DNA of 64,000 nt from contig NC_045148.1 in assembly GCF_008831285.2 (NCBI RefSeq), positions 7,073,001-7,137,000 on the forward strand, read 5' to 3'. The stretch is from Nymphaea colorata (taxonomy: Eukaryota; Streptophyta; Magnoliopsida; Nymphaeales; Nymphaeaceae). The notes under the pieces are model-generated. The model ran no database searches. It was not told where the DNA came from and saw only the letters and a program-made list of their open reading frames with translations. Position numbers and translations under genes: made by a program. Below are positions 1-14,100 of the stretch, one piece after another. Numbering within the stretch: the first letter of the stretch is position 1; the number at the start of each line of letters is the position of its first letter.

Positions 1-35
1 ACTCGGTCATAGGCCATTACCATGACCAGTCTGAC

Positions 36-410
36 TAGGACTGCACAACGAGCCGGCTTGACTCAAACTCACTCAAACTTGACTTGAGCTCAACTCGTTT
101 ATAAATGAGTCGAACTTGAGTTTAAATTTGTATTTGAAATATTAAATGTACAAGTTGAGTTCGAGTTATAATAATTCAACTCGCTTAAACTCAGTTTGGC
201 ACAACTATGTAAAACCAATTCATCATAATTAAATTAGCTAAATGAGTTAAAAGAAATGAGACAAGTTAACAAAAAACAAGTTAAATGAGTTAAGCGAGTT
301 GAGTTCGAGCTAGATGTTGTATGGTCGAGTTGAGCTAAAGCATGTTTTACAAACCTCGACACAAATTTTTAAGTTGAGTTATGCTTCAACTTGGTTCATA
401 TGCAGCCCTA
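36..410. mobile_element. hAT-type MITE
   Basis: The element starts TAGGACTGCACAACGAGCC and ends with the imperfect inverse GGTTCATATGCAGCCCTA. It is flanked by AGTCTGAC on the left (28-35) and AGTCTAAC on the right (411-418), an 8-bp target duplication with one mismatch. An 8-bp duplication with TAGG-type termini is typical of the hAT superfamily. The interior is full of short GAGTT/AACTC motifs and has no coding capacity. A diverged relative in the same orientation lies at 57496-57858. Confidence 0.72.
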
Positions 411-678
411 AGTCTAACCTTGCATTCAAATTCTATTAGAACAATGCACAATTATGAGCTTTGAATAGATTAGTTTTCAGGTGTATAAGAAAACTGGATG
501 AGGGGATCGATCTATGCCCCTTTGCTGTGGGAAAATCAAATGAAAGTCCTCCTTCCCCTGAAAGATTCTTACTAGGAAAGTACGTAAAGCAATGGGGCTC
601 TTAGCTGGGACCAAGGCTCACTGCCCAAGCAAACACATGGCGAGCCTTTTTTTTATGCTACCTTCTTATCTTCCACAG

Positions 679-1569
679 GTTGATGGAGTTGACACAAGTC
701 CTGAGGTGGCCTTCAACATCTTCAGTTCAGGTAGCACAATGGGATTATTGCAGGATTCGATCCAGAAGCTGCAACTGTTCGATATCTCATATAAACAGAA
801 GCACGATGTTTACGTGCATCAAACATCTTGTGCTATCTGTCTGCAGGTAAGAAGTGACCCAACACTTGCACGACCAGTTTCCTGCAATTCCGTATATGCA
901 TGATATAGCACCTCCCATTCATTTTCTTTTAAATTAAAGGAGATCCGTTTAAGGTTTTACCATGAGAAAGCTAGAGGAAAATCAAAACCTATATGTAGGA
1001 CCATTCATAATTGAACAATTCCACATTTTTTTACTTAATCTCATTTTCGAAGATATTGATTTTCAGGCAGTATTTATTTCATTAGCAAGGATGTTTGAGT
1101 TACTGAATTTTTTCAATGTGTTCAGTGTCACTGGCCTAGCTGAAATACCAGAGATACTGTAACTCAAAAGCACAAATTGTTTGAGCAGCTTTCTGGTTCA
1201 ACATGGCATCTAAAAATAGCATGCATGCATCAGCCAAAGTTTTTTTTTTTTATGTATATCCATAACAAGTGCAATGATTGATCAGTAGGTAGGCCACATC
1301 TTAAGGTCACAATCTCTCTTATTGTTTAATACTTGAAACATCAATTGGTTTTGTGGAAAAATAGAGATGGAGCTTTGTAATTTTGCTACGGCTTGAGTTT
1401 CAGTAATAACAGGAAGTGTATATTTAATCTTTAATGCCAGGATTTCACAGAAGGGGACGCTGCTAGAAGGTTGCCTAAATGCAAGCATACTTTCCATATA
1501 TTTTGTATCGATAAGTGGCTAGTAACGCGTGGTTGTTGTCCAATATGTAGATCAGATATTGTCGTATAG
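679..1569 (+). CDS. RING-H2 protein, NEP1-interacting-protein-like, 3' two exons only
   Basis: Two exons are visible, 679-846 (56 codons, phase 0, acceptor TTCCACAG, donor CTGCAG/GTAAG) and 1441-1569 (42 codons plus TAG). Together they give a complete C3H2C3 RING-H2 domain: CAIC at the end of the first exon, then CKHTFHIFC and CCPIC in the second. The family comprises probable E3 ubiquitin ligases anchored in membranes by a Gly/Ala-rich N-terminal hydrophobic region. Exon sizes and the split of the RING after CAICLQ match the two complete paralogues in the window. Exons 1-3 (membrane region) are not found in 1-678; they may lie beyond the left edge, pushed away by the MITE at 36-410, or be lost. 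Calling it functional is therefore not possible. Confidence 0.7.
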
Positions 1570-3211
1570 CTTTGTCTAATGGGCTTTGCCTTCTCTTTTT
1601 CATCATTTTCTCATCTGTACTTGTAATTGATTACAACTTATTGAATTGAGAAAAAAAATTTGAAGAAACGTGGTCGGATTCAAATCAAGCCCGGTTAGAT
1701 TTTGGCTTGTGCATGTTTGGTGAGAATAGCAATACGAGGAACCACGATACCCTCAACTGTCTATCCATGTCAAAATCAAATTTGGAGGATACCCACTTTG
1801 GCACAATCTGGTGTGTGGGCGATCTGCCTCCCCATGATCTGGCAATAAAAAAAAATAACAAAAAGAAAGAGGACAAAAGCAAAGGGTTCATAACAAGGGT
1901 ACTAGATGCCAATCTCTACATATTTGTTGGCATACAAATTAAGACTTACATTAGTTTCAATTAGAATTTAACTCAAGCAGTAATTGCTGCCAATTCATTG
2001 ACGATGGACATGATTCAGGGAACAGGATGAATATTTGCAAGTTGTTTTATGTAAGTATATAAACTGAATGAACCTGATAAAAGATCTATGCCATACCGAG
2101 TCTGCTTCAGTTCTACTTGATTGCATGGTTTTGATGCCAACATGTTCTTAATTTCTGGATATTTAGTTTACGGAAGTTAAGTCTCAGTTGCTCAAGATCC
2201 GCATATATATCTTCATTAACGTGCCAAAAAAGCAACTGGAGAATTCAATAATCTTGATAGCAAGTGCATCTGTTTAACAGAATTAAGTATACTTTAAGTC
2301 ACACATAAAACCAGTAGAGCTGTTTGAACTGCATACCTACTATGTGTGCTTGCAAAGAGGGGAGCACCTATGCCAGAGGTAATTCCTACTGACTCTAAAT
2401 TAGTTGTTGAAGTCAAACAAGTACACAAGAAACTCAAGAGAAGAAGGAGATAGGATGTAACGTGGTTCAGCTAAGAAGCAGCTTACATCCATAGACGATG
2501 ATAATCTCTCTCTCTCTCTCTCTCTTTTTCACGCATCCTCACAAGAGAGAGAGTGAACCTTATTTATCATCGTTTGATACAATTAAGACCCTTCATTGTG
2601 GATCTAGATTAATACAATTACAACAAAATTTGGACATAATAATCTTGCTCTTTATGTGTAAATCTGTTAGATTTGGATAGCCATCCATATTTGGCAACAA
2701 CAGCATCGTCTTTATCTTCAATTGTATTCAGTTGGTTCATCTAATTCCACCCCGTGAAGATGGAGCCTCACCTGTAGCAGATGGGGATCAAAGAAGACCC
2801 ATTTGAACCATTGCAAGAACATGCCAGCTAGCTCCTCTCTGTTGGGTTCTGTTCCGTGCATTGTGGAATACATATCAAATGCCCTCTCAGCTAACATTGC
2901 TTCACAAGTAGAGCTAATTCAATTGTAGGCCTGTTGCGTTCAACTTGTAGAGCTAATTGTTACGATTTATGAATTTAGCAAGCCATAAACTGAGATATGA
3001 GTGGCTTGATTCATTTTTCTGCTTTGTATGTAGTTAAAGCAGTGAAGCTTTCACAAATCAGAAGGCTACATGTAAATTAAACATTGATTTGCATAATAAA
3101 TCCACTTCCAGTAATGCTTTAATTGTTCATATCCGCGTCTTCTGCTTTAACAAATATAGATGTGAACTAATTAAACAGCACCTACATAAAGAAAAGCTAA
3201 TTTTATAAACG
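1570..3211. other. intergenic, between convergent RING-H2 genes
   Basis: No gene or RNA is recognised here. The stretch holds the 3' flanks of the two convergent RING-H2 genes and a short (CT)n run at about 2502-2524. Small open frames in it look like chance. Confidence 0.5.
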
Positions 3212-4500
3212 CTACTTATGCCGAACATTCTGCCTACATACTGGACAAGAGGCATGCACTAAAAGCCATTTGTCTACACAAATCATGTGAAATAGATGGC
3301 CACATTGTGGTAAACTCCTAGCAGCATCACCTTGGTCGAGATCCTGCATAGGAAAACAAAGTTGCTGCTCAGAAGCATGTCACTCGAATTAGGCGAAGTG
3401 CTTAAAATTCTGCATCGATCTCTTATAAATTTTATACTGAAGTTATTAAAGGTTCTAAGAAAATACAGACCTGAAAACAAATAACACAAGTTATCCCTTT
3501 AATGCTGGACTTCATATTGCCTTGGTTGTCAACAACAAAGTTCGGCAACTTCTTAATGGATTCTGGCAGCATTCCTGTAGTCGTATTTATACAGAAGATG
3601 TTCCAGTGAGCTTCAAAGTTTGCTTCGATCATGTCAGCCTGCCAGAGCTCAATTGGCAAAAAAGTAACAAGGCTTAGGTCTACGAGGCTCTCAGTTTTTT
3701 TATAAAAGGGTTGAAAGTAGTCCAATCTCACCATCACTGTCATTCTTATATGGATGGCACAATTCAACGTAAAGAAATATAATCCAATTTTCTTTCAGAA
3801 AAAGCCACAGGTATGAAGATGGAGTGTGCACGCAACAAAGCACTCAGAAAGAACGAAGAGAGGGGCACACAAGAAAGCGTAGTTGTTAATCTAATATTTG
3901 CTATATGATCCATACAACTACTACAAAATGATTTAAATGAATTTCTTCTTTAATTAATAATAATAAATGTTAATAATACAGGTGGGTACTTCACATAAGA
4001 TCAAGCCTGCTACTATTTGAATCCTGGTTTGGCCCCACCCGAGATTAAACGAGTTGATGCTGGATCTAGGCAAGGGACTGAGCCTAAGGGCAATATTAGG
4101 GATTTGGATTCCCAGCCCTAGTTCTGAACATCCAAATTGAATTTCAGATGGGATTAGATTTTGAATTCAAAAAACAGAATTAGATTGAATGTGGTTATAA
4201 ATTTAAAAAGTTGTATTTGGATATGATATATATAGTTTTCTTCCTCTGCAATTCAATCCAAATTCAAATCCAAACATACAAACACCTGATAAACTAGACA
4301 TCGTGAAAAGGTTTGCCTAATTCAAATCTCAACCACTAATAACCACAGTTCAATTCTTCTTTCTTCTCGCCTTCTTTTCTCAGTTCAATCCCTTCCACTA
4401 TCTCATTTTCTTTCTTTATATCAAATGAGGAAGTAGAAACCACATGATTGGCAGGGCTAAGTTGGGATAAGAAAGAGAGAGAGTGAGAAGGAATGGCTCC

Positions 4501-4571
<71 letters not shown>

Positions 4572-7500
4572 TATATGTGTGTGTGTGTGGAGAGAGAGTA
4601 TGTGTGTGTTGATATGATGCACACAAACTATAGTTACGCAAAATCACCTCTTCTTGATCGTATGTTGTTAGTCCGGCCCAATCGTCCAAAAATGTCCCGC
4701 TGCTTATGCTTAGAAATATGTGCACCTGTATCATTAATAAATTGTTAATTTCACCAGCTGTGCATTATAGCTTTTTATATAATTTCTTTTATACGTGCCA
4801 CCCAAGACCCATAATTGGCGAGTCGATAAGAGGACAAACAAATTTATGCATGTGAGAAAAGAAAAGATTAAATAAATCTAGGTGGGGCACCAGCAAAAGG
4901 ATTAGTAACCTCACTTTATCCTCAACAGAACTTCAAAAGTTGTACAAAAGCCATTTAATCCAAGCTAGTGATTTAACTATAGGTTTCGTACTATATATAG
5001 GTGTTGATGTCTCCTCTTTCCTGACCTACTCCTTTTATTCAAGTAGCCTGTCATATAAGTTTGCAGAAAATAGTGGAGCATTTCCAATTATATGTCCTTT
5101 ATATGTAAGAAGCTGACATCTGTACTATGCATAACTGTTCATGAATACATGGATCTATTTGACAAGGGTATACTGCACAAAATTTTGTGGAAGAATGTTA
5201 AAGAATTAATTTTTAAATGTTAGCAAACTTAATCTCAAGTTGTGAAAAGAAGGATACATAGAAATTTATAGATACAAGCCTAAGTTTTAGCTTATCTATA
5301 AATATGTCCATAGTATGAGACACCAAGAACTTATATTTGGTTAAGAGTAAAGCACGTTGTTTATTATGGTTAATCATCTGCGACGGTAAAAAACCCAAAC
5401 CACCAGACAACATTACAGACATTTATACCCATACTTGTACTCATACTTAAACCACCTGTGGGTAGAAGGTTGGGGCTTTTTACCATTGCAAGTGAAAGGC
5501 CATAACACTCAAGTCACTCGTCACTCTTGGTTAAGAGTGATTATCAACTGCAAAGCTCACATAACTCAGATGTGTTCATCATAACCAGCACATGGTTGAG
5601 TTGCATCAGTTTTCTGAACTACCAGTCTACCACTAATCATTTATTTGCCAATATGTAAAAGGTTGGGCATATATATTCCTTCAATATTTTCAAGGAGCAG
5701 CTATGTTTTGCAAAAAGCATAGTTAAAAGGCTGGGCATGTTCTTGAAAGAACCAAATTGCTCAAAAGTTGGCCGTCTTGTTGAAAATTTTCAGAAGCCAA
5801 ATCATGTTCATGGAAATATTTCAGAGCATGGATTTGTCTGTCAAAAGTTTCCAAAAGGCACAAACATGTTCACGAAAAGCTAATCGTAATTCGGAAAGTT
5901 TCTACTTTTTTAGTCTTTGGAAAACATTGTTTCTTATTACGAGGGCCACTTTGGTGTTAGGTGGAAAGGCTTGTTAGGACTCATTACTAAGTAGATGAGG
6001 TGAACAGATTATATATGTTGGCTCTAGTAAGATACTTTGTGTCAATAGTTAGGAAATGACAGAAGTACTTTTCAATGTAAACCAGTTGATCCCCACACTA
6101 CAACAATACTTGGCAAAAGCTAGCACTACTGTCGGCAAATGCCTTGACGATGAGATTGAGTTGTGTGCGCCGGTCGGTGCATGCGACAGTCATACGCCAA
6201 AAAGAAAACAAAAAAGGCATTTTTGAAATTATAGAAAAAAAAAGTCCTTTTGCGTCTTTTTACTTTCTTCAATTTATTTTTTTTTTGTTTGTACCTAAAA
6301 TTTCTTTTTCTTATCAAGACATGATAATTTTTTGTTATTAAGCACACGAAACTTTCGTGCACCAAGCGGTGTATATAACTAGTTGTCGATTTAATAGCTG
6401 GGACCCTTTCAATGAACCCCATGTACTGAATTAGAACTTGCCGTGGGTTCCATTTTTTGATGTATATGCATCCTTCATATTTGGGCTGAAACTCATGTAT
6501 GTAAAATTCTTGGGCCATCCGTTCATCCAGCCATTTACAAACACAAGGACCGGGTAAGGGGATGGCCGAAAGATTTTAACTCTTATATATATATATATAT
6601 ATATAAAGTGGGATTATAAAGATGAGATTTAAATCAACAAAATGTAAGGTGTACCAAAGACTATTGGACAATTCAGAACCAATTATGGCTTCCTCTTTTG
6701 TGTAATTTTGTTGGCTTAGAAAAGCATTTCCTCTTTCAAGGTGCATTAATAAGACCAGAAGCTGATGAAATTTGATGCATGTTGCGCGGTGGATCTGTCC
6801 ACATAAAAGACAAATTTTTACTTGTAAAGTAGCGAACTTTTTGGCAATAAATAAACTTGTGGACTTGGGCAACTTGGATATGTTTATGTTGGAAACGGAG
6901 AAGGTGCAGAAATAAGATGATCACTGTATATAATTCACAGAAATAAGATGATGTTTGTATATAATTCACAGAAAAAAAAAATGAGGAAAACAAAAAGCTT
7001 GTGGGAGAGTGATTGGTAGAGTCATCAGTACTTACTAAAGAAGAAGGTCCACCGGAAACTGGAGTCGGTCCAAGAAGCAGCTGAACGGAGACAAGGGCAC
7101 CGCAGAAGGCTCCGGTTCGTGCACCAGCTTCGAATCCGGCTCCCTTGGTCAGCCCCGCAAGGCTGCCAACAACGAGTCCCACCAACCCGCCCACTATTGA
7201 ACTCGACGATATAATTATTATGTAAGATTTATGCATTAATTAATTTGTGAATAGAGAACAGCCTGGAAGGACAACAATTAATAAAAGAAATTGTGCATGT
7301 CGAGTTCCGAACTTCTTTTCCATGACAATTTTGCAATTAATAGTTTCCTGCACATAAGTCATGCTCTTCATCCCCTTACCAATTTGTAATAGTTTTTTTT
7401 AAGTTGAGTTAAATTCATTCCACAGTCCTGTGGCAAGAAAAATGCACAAGACAATTAACCAGAGGTGGCAAAGCTAATAGAGAACATCTTAAAAGGCCGA

Positions 7501-8901
7501 TTAATAAATGAAATTGTGCACGTCAAGTTCAGATCCTTTTTTCCATGATAAATATTGCAACTAATAGTTTGATGCACCTAACTCATGCTCTTCATTTTCT
7601 TACCAACTTCCATTTTTTTTTTGGCTTGGGTTGAGAGAACTTTTTGCATGTCATTAGTTGTTTTTGTGCATTCCACGTGAGATGGTAAAATGATGTGACA
7701 AATAACCTACCTTGCTGACGGGTTTCCTTCTGTTCATCAGTAAAACATTGGGTTTTTTTTTTTTGTAGTGGCTGCTCTCTATTTTAAAAACTTCAGTTGC
7801 CTGATTTGAGATTTATTTCAAAATTGGGAAAGGATGAGTTCGAGAGTTTTCGGTTTTGAGCAAACCAAAGACCTATTCAACGCAGAAAATTAATCAACCA
7901 TAGAAACAAGTTTGTAAATCAAATTTTAATTAGATAAGTTTTAATAATAATATTATTACTATTATTATTAATTGTCCACCTAGTGGTGCTACGACTGCAC
8001 CTTGAGGAAAGAATGATCTGCAAGCACCTGGACGAGGAATTAGTTTGTTTAAACGTGAAGAGATCATTAAAAGAAAGTTTGGTATATAAACTTGTTTACA
8101 AAACTTGAATTTCTTAGATGTCAGTCGAAACTGTTTGGGGTACACACTCCTGGCAAAAGAGAAAATGGCACTCTAGGAATTTTCTAAATATATTACTATC
8201 TTTTTTTCAAGTTCTGAGACTCCACGGGCTATTGCTCTTTCGATCAATTTAATTAATAGCGAAAATTTGTTCAAACTGATGAATACTTTAAATATGTTTC
8301 AATTTGTTTAGTGAAAAAGCACAAGCTGAACAAATCATATTATGTCATTATTGTAAAAAATCAAATTTATATAAAATAAGCGTCAATGTTTGTGGCTTTC
8401 CTGAAGTATTTAAACCTTGCCAGACAAACCCTGGTATTTCTGACAATTGCTTCAAATGGGAGTACTGGATAAATTATGAGAGAGAGGGGGAGAGAGAGAA
8501 CAACGATATTTATGGCATATTATTCATTTTTTTTTTCGCAACATTCAGTTTGTACGATCACAATGCATGAGCATAAAAGTTTCCAGGTGCACTTCATATA
8601 TATAAACTGCTTTCAATTTCACAAGATCTCCTTTTATTACCAAATGTTGCTACCCAGCCTATTTGTTAAGTGCAGTAAAGAAGAGAGTTTTGCTAACAAA
8701 TTAAAACAATTAGATGCGTTTCTCATTCTCAAGGGGATTAGTGCAATGGCCGTGTAGGAGCTGATATGCAGGCGGTCTTTATTTTGATCTTTTATGATGT
8801 CCTTAGACACTACGAGAATGATGAGAAGAAGAGAGAGAGAGGTGGGGCTTTCGGCCTTCACTGGGATTAGTCTCTCGCTCACCTGATTATGTGTTTGGCT
8901 T

Positions 8902-8934
<33 letters not shown>

Positions 8935-9285
8935 AAGTGTGTGTGGGAGTGTGTCTTGGTATGTATGTGCTATATATATGGAATAAGCACAGCCTATTCT
9001 CCCATCTGGAAGTGGCTTGTATAGTTCTGTGCTTTGGAACTAGGGAAGAGAAAGAGAGAACCAAAGCACGCTCATGAACAAGGGGATCATACTCTCATAT
9101 GGAAAAGTATGCTGTAACATATGATGCAGGTATAATCTTCAAAGCAATACTAATGAGAAGATAAAGAAAAGCAATACTAATGAGAAGAATTAATTACCAA
9201 AAGCAAGGACGCAAACGAGTATAGCCAAACCGATCTTCTTTATGGCATTCGAGACCATGAAGCCACCGGCAGTAAGGGCATCCAT
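3212..9285 (-). CDS. membrane RING-H2 E3 ligase-like protein (NEP1-interacting-protein-like), five exons
   Basis: Exons in order on the minus strand are 9285-9198, 7193-7036, 4725-4648, 3638-3471 and 3343-3212, joined in phases 1, 0, 0, 0 to give 207 aa. Residues 1-82 hold two hydrophobic stretches, the second very rich in Gly and Ala ([15 protein letters not shown]), as in the N-terminal membrane region of NIP1/NIP2-type RING proteins. Exon 3 encodes [15 protein letters not shown], parallel to EIFLSLVNGKAFQEW in the paralogue at 19566. The RING-H2 is complete: C159, C162, C178, H180, H183, C186, C197, C200, and the protein ends at a TAG seven residues after the last cysteine. Related Arabidopsis proteins act as membrane-anchored ubiquitin ligases. 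The start at 9285 is the first ATG that opens into the conserved hydrophobic exon. Introns are long (up to 2.3 kb). The order of exons is inferred by homology and not proven by transcripts. Confidence 0.8.
4500..4591. repeat. compound (CT)n(AT)n(GT)n microsatellite
   Basis: A CT run, an AT run and a short GT run follow each other, then GAGAGAG. It sits inside intron 3 of the minus-strand RING-H2 gene, about 60 bases downstream of its exon 3 donor. The long Tyr-Ile and Arg-Glu open frames across it are artefacts of the dinucleotide repeats. Confidence 0.9.
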
Positions 9286-9887
9286 TCTGAGAGCAGAACC
9301 CGCCGACGGCCTCTGGAAATCAACAAATTTTCCCTGAGAAGCTCCCGAGACTCCTCATTTGTACAAACGGAAGGATGCTCCATTCATGCAATCATAATTC
9401 ACGCATTTATTGCCACTGGTTGAATCTTTTTGGCTGCATTCAATTTGAAATTACTTCATTGTTTCCTTTAGTTTATTACTTCTTCTTTAATTTTTCAAAG
9501 AAGAAGAAGAAGAAGACAGAGAAAAGAAGTTGAGGTCGGTCATTCAAAAGGAGCTCCTATTAGACACAGCCAGGTATCCCTCGGTGCATAGTCCCACCAG
9601 TACTTGGAACAGTTAATAAGGGAGAGTGAGATCGTGTTATGTTTCCTTCTCTTATAGTCAGTCCGGTTAATTTTGTGGGTCTCGCGTTTAAGCTGAAAGC
9701 TTTTGTTGAAGGTACATGAACAAAAAAAGTTGAAATTTTCAATTCAATCTCCAGATTTATGATAAAATATTTGCCCCGCGTAAGCAAAAGTTCATTTTTT
9801 AGTACTAATCAGTTGTTTCTTCTCTACCCTTTATTGTTATTATTGACCAACCGTTCATTGACGGCAAATGCTCAACCGTCAGCACAG
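9286..9887. other. upstream flank of the minus-strand RING-H2 gene
   Basis: This stretch should carry the promoter of the gene that starts at 9285. A short GAA run lies at about 9498-9514. No TATA box or other element can be assigned with confidence. Confidence 0.35.
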
Positions 9888-9950
9888 TAGCAGAGCAAAA
9901 AAAATTGGTTGAAGGGGCACTTGTTTAAAAATACTTAAATTGATGGGGTA

Positions 9951-10015
<65 letters not shown>

Positions 10016-10070
10016 ATAAATATTTAAAATTCTCATTTAAAAATAAAAAATTTTAACAAACTGGTGTGAG
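9888..10070. repeat. dispersed repeat with (TA)n core, copy 1 (inverted relative to 56900)
   Basis: The text GCAGAGCAAAAAAAATTGG, followed by a (TA)n tract at about 9955-10012 and TAAATATTTAAAATTCTC, matches the reverse complement of 56900-57048, which has the same outer parts around its own (AT)n core. The pair looks like a small non-autonomous element; boundaries were not resolved. Confidence 0.5.
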
Positions 10071-11150
10071 CAAAGTCACAATGTGGCTATGCCGTCAGCT
10101 GGATTCCCATGATACTACATCTTTATCTTAACTCTAAATAGTAGTTAGTGGGTGTGTCTAGAAACAACCTTGAATTTTGTATGAGCAAGAAAAAATAAAG
10201 GAGCTTCAACTTTTTCGAGGTATCTTCCCCCCTCTTATTATTATTATTATAATCGAGTAACTAGAGATCGTCATCAAAATTATCCACACATTTTTTAAAG
10301 GAAGAATTAAATAAAATTAAGATGAGAGAAACTTGGAGAATGCATGAGTCACAGTTTCCGTGTACTATTATTTTCTTTAATGGGTTGTCTTCTCTAGCGA
10401 CAAACTGTTAGCTCCATGGTGCGTTGTATTGTGAACATGAGGAGATGACGTTCTAGTGGGCTGTTGTTATCACCCACCGCTTCTCTTTTGTTCTGGTTCG
10501 ATTCGGAACATCTCCTCCCATATTAGCGACAAACTTTTATGAGTTCCTGACTAAGAATTAATTTTTTGGATTGCTTCTCATAGCTGTTTGATTTTCCTTT
10601 TCATTTTTTTTCTTGGGATGCGCTGCATATGACCGCATCTGCATGTTATTGAAATTATTGGTCTTTTTTTTAGATTTTTTTTACAGTAGTCCCGTGTTTG
10701 TGGCTATATTTTCAAAATCTTTCATGCTTCTTATTTTTTTTGCTGAAAAATGTCTACCGATCCTTTTGGATTTGGCATTCTTTATGGAGGCATTTGATTA
10801 CTCTAGATTTGAAATCCGTGGATTTAATGTGAATCTTATATGACATGCCTTACAAAAGATCCATGGTTCATCAAATTAAGAATCTTATGTTGGACTTAAG
10901 ACATGAAGATCCTTATTTTACTTTTTTGTAATGAAAAAAGGTGGGATTTAATATCGGAGGAACGATTATAAACCACCGGTTCTCAAATTCCAAAAGACTT
11001 CAAATCCAAGGCTATAAAATATATACCCCTTACTCTTTTGATTTTTCATTTAAGATGAAGGAAATTCAAGATACTAACAAAAGAAAAAGGACAATGTCAA
11101 TGTTGTTGATGCATTTGAACAAGCATCCGTGTCCCCTATTATTGCTCTCT

Positions 11151-11185
<35 letters not shown>

Positions 11186-14100
11186 AGACAAAAAAAAGAG
11201 GAAATATCGGAACGCATGGTTAAATAACGAAAATGGAGGGCACAACAATGGAAAAAGAAAATAAGGAGGGTGGTTCCTGGAAATATACTGATACCGAAGA
11301 TGCTATTTCGAACGTATCTGTTTTCCTAGATAAAAGGTGACCAAACTGATGTATTAATTAAGCTAGCTGTTCAATCTTATCTCATCCGATTAGCACAATA
11401 ATTTGATTATGACTTTTAATATTTATCTCAAGAGATCGTTGAATTTGTAATTTGGATCTCAAATATGTGGTTTTTTATTAAATCTATATCCAAAAACCTC
11501 TCAAGTCTATTTAACCTAGGGAGGACGTGGGCCACTAGCTAATTAAGACATCATGTGGAAAACACTCCCTTAGATCAGGTAAGTGGACGCTACTGGAGAA
11601 AAGCTAAAGCTGTCCATGTTTACCGCCATAACATGGGTTTAGGGCAGCTTCAGGTAGACCTATGGTACACCCGTTAACTAAAGTGTCGTATTTTTACCAT
11701 TTATAACCCAAAAAAATAGTACCAATGACAATCAAATTGACGACAAAGCTCTCACTGGCCTGCCATCTACGGTTATTTTCACATATGTCAAAAGAGATCT
11801 ATGAACGCTTCAGATTTATATATAGCCCTATATAAGAAAAGCCAACTTGAAGGATTTGTGCCTTCTAAATTTTGGGTGCTCATCTTTTCCATGAAAGTCT
11901 ATATTATATTCTGGTCAATGCTGTTTATCAGCCGCTACTTGTTCATGCAATACAAGGCCGGTATAGGTTGATATGTTTTATACTTTTTATTTTTTAATCG
12001 ATTAATTCTTTTTTTTTTTTGTTGAGGAATTGAAATCATTGGGTGCCGAACGTTTCCAATGACCAAAGATTTAAAATCATCACTAGAAACACCATGCAAC
12101 AGATGCACCTGTGCGGGTCTATAGTATATGATAGCGACAGTGATTTACAGTGTATGGTACATTTACTCATTTACTTTTAAATATTTAACCATCCCGGCGG
12201 CAGCCAAAAATTTTGATATTCATATTTTTTTTAAATTAAAAATAGATCCGTACAAGCGAATATATGAGGATACGTACAAACCGATATGCCAGAAGACGAC
12301 GATTTTTGGTGCCACTAAATATAAACATGGGCGCGTTGCCGTGGCCTTTTTCGTCAAGGTCGGACCCGGTTATCTGTGGAAGGTTGCTTTAACCGAACAT
12401 AGTGATCAACTAGAGATACTGTTGGCTCTCCTCTATATGTCCCTAGCATTCTGGATTCGTCCTTTGATGTGGGGAGATCTTCAATGGGACATCTACAGGG
12501 AACTGAAGTGCTCAAGGTTTAATGACTCCATCCCCACAAACCTAACCTTTCCTGCTGCTAACTGCTTATGCAATGGTACCACCACGCATTTCACATACTT
12601 CGAGAAGGCAATACTTCTGGAACACAAATCCTTTCTTTTGCATTCGTATATAAGATATTCATTATGAGATCACATGTAGAACCTAATTTAGACCATAATC
12701 CTACTGAATGTCATTTCCCAGTACACAGTCCAATGATTAATGGATATTTGATATAATTCAAGCTGTCAAATTGTTGGATACCCAACCTGAAGCAGATTCA
12801 TTGATTTCCCTAGCTAAGTAGGAATCCTACTTCACTACGTTAAAGGAACATTGGCAGAGAACAAGTTGTGATTATCGTAAGCTCAATTCTAAGGCCAAAC
12901 AGATCAATATTCCTAAATCAATCTTGTAAATGACAGGTAGCCTTGCAAGGGACAAACAGGTTTGTTTTCACAATTTTAAAGGAAAACACAGGTTTGAAAA
13001 CCTCTTGTGTATTCATTTTGATAATTGACAATCATGTTCTACCCAAATCCTTTTGGGTTTTACTAGTGTGCTGTCTTTCTTGTAGTTATCAGTGATTAAA
13101 GAGAAAGGGATGTTTCCATGATCAGAATTACTTGTTTCAATTCCCCTTTTCTGCAATTGTCTTGCAAAATTGGGGAGTGTCAGAAAAGATGTGGCTAAGT
13201 GCAACTGCGTTTGCTTCTAGTACTAGAACTGGACCCCTGATTGATCATGCTTTTCGACACATGCAGCTCACCTGTCACACCTTTGGTGCACATGCATGAT
13301 GGACCAGCAGCACATAATGGGCAGAGGCAAGTGTATTGGCTCATTGTCTTTCCAATTCAGTGTGTACACGAAGGTTGTGGATGCACATACAGATAGAAAG
13401 CGAAATTTCATTGCAAGTTGCACAATCTTGGAATATAAGCTGTTATTTTTACTCGCAGTTCACCTGCTTCTTTTTCATAATTAATGTCTTAAAAGGACAT
13501 TAATTATCTCTGTGTAATTTAGCTGCCCGTCTGAGAGGTAAAGATGTTCTTTCTTAGGTAGAAACCATGGGGCAGCGACAATCATGCACTTCCATCATTA
13601 CGCTTGGTTAGATTATAGAATCTTGCATAAAGCCACCGGTCATTATGCAACGAGCTATGAACAAGCATCGTCTTTTCTTATGCAGTTACTTTATGTTGCA
13701 TTTTTTCATTGTTTTAATTTGTATTGAATAAGCGATTCGGGACTTCATTACTATAATATCTTTAGAGAAATGTGGGATTAAATATGGAAACGACCATCAT
13801 TTATGGGAGTGGTGACGACATAGAGAAGGAAGAGGAAACAGTATCAATAGGCATTGTGGTGGCTGCTTCCGCACAGGGAAGGCAGAACTGTAAATTGTCC
13901 TCATTTATTTGACTATAAGACATTGAAATGTTGGAGAGTAGAGTCTGATCTATATTTAATAGGTTTCCTTAATTTTCGTTAACCTAACTTTGCCTTAATT
14001 TTGCAAGGGCATTTCTATAATTTTGCATTTTTTTTCTCTTTTTTTTTTTTCCATAATCCCTGGGGCTGATATTTTTCTTGTATTCAAGATATTTCTGAGA

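Noticed and set aside
6098-7770. CACTACAACAA at 6098 and TTTTTGTAGTG near 7760 as ends of a CACTA transposon
   Set aside because: A well-supported RING-H2 exon (7036-7193) lies between them, no 3-bp target duplication is seen and the inverted match is only a few bases plus a T run.
12128-12667. 179-codon open frame on the plus strand
   Set aside because: No recognisable domain, no splice context and no paralogue in the window; it may be chance in AT-rich DNA.
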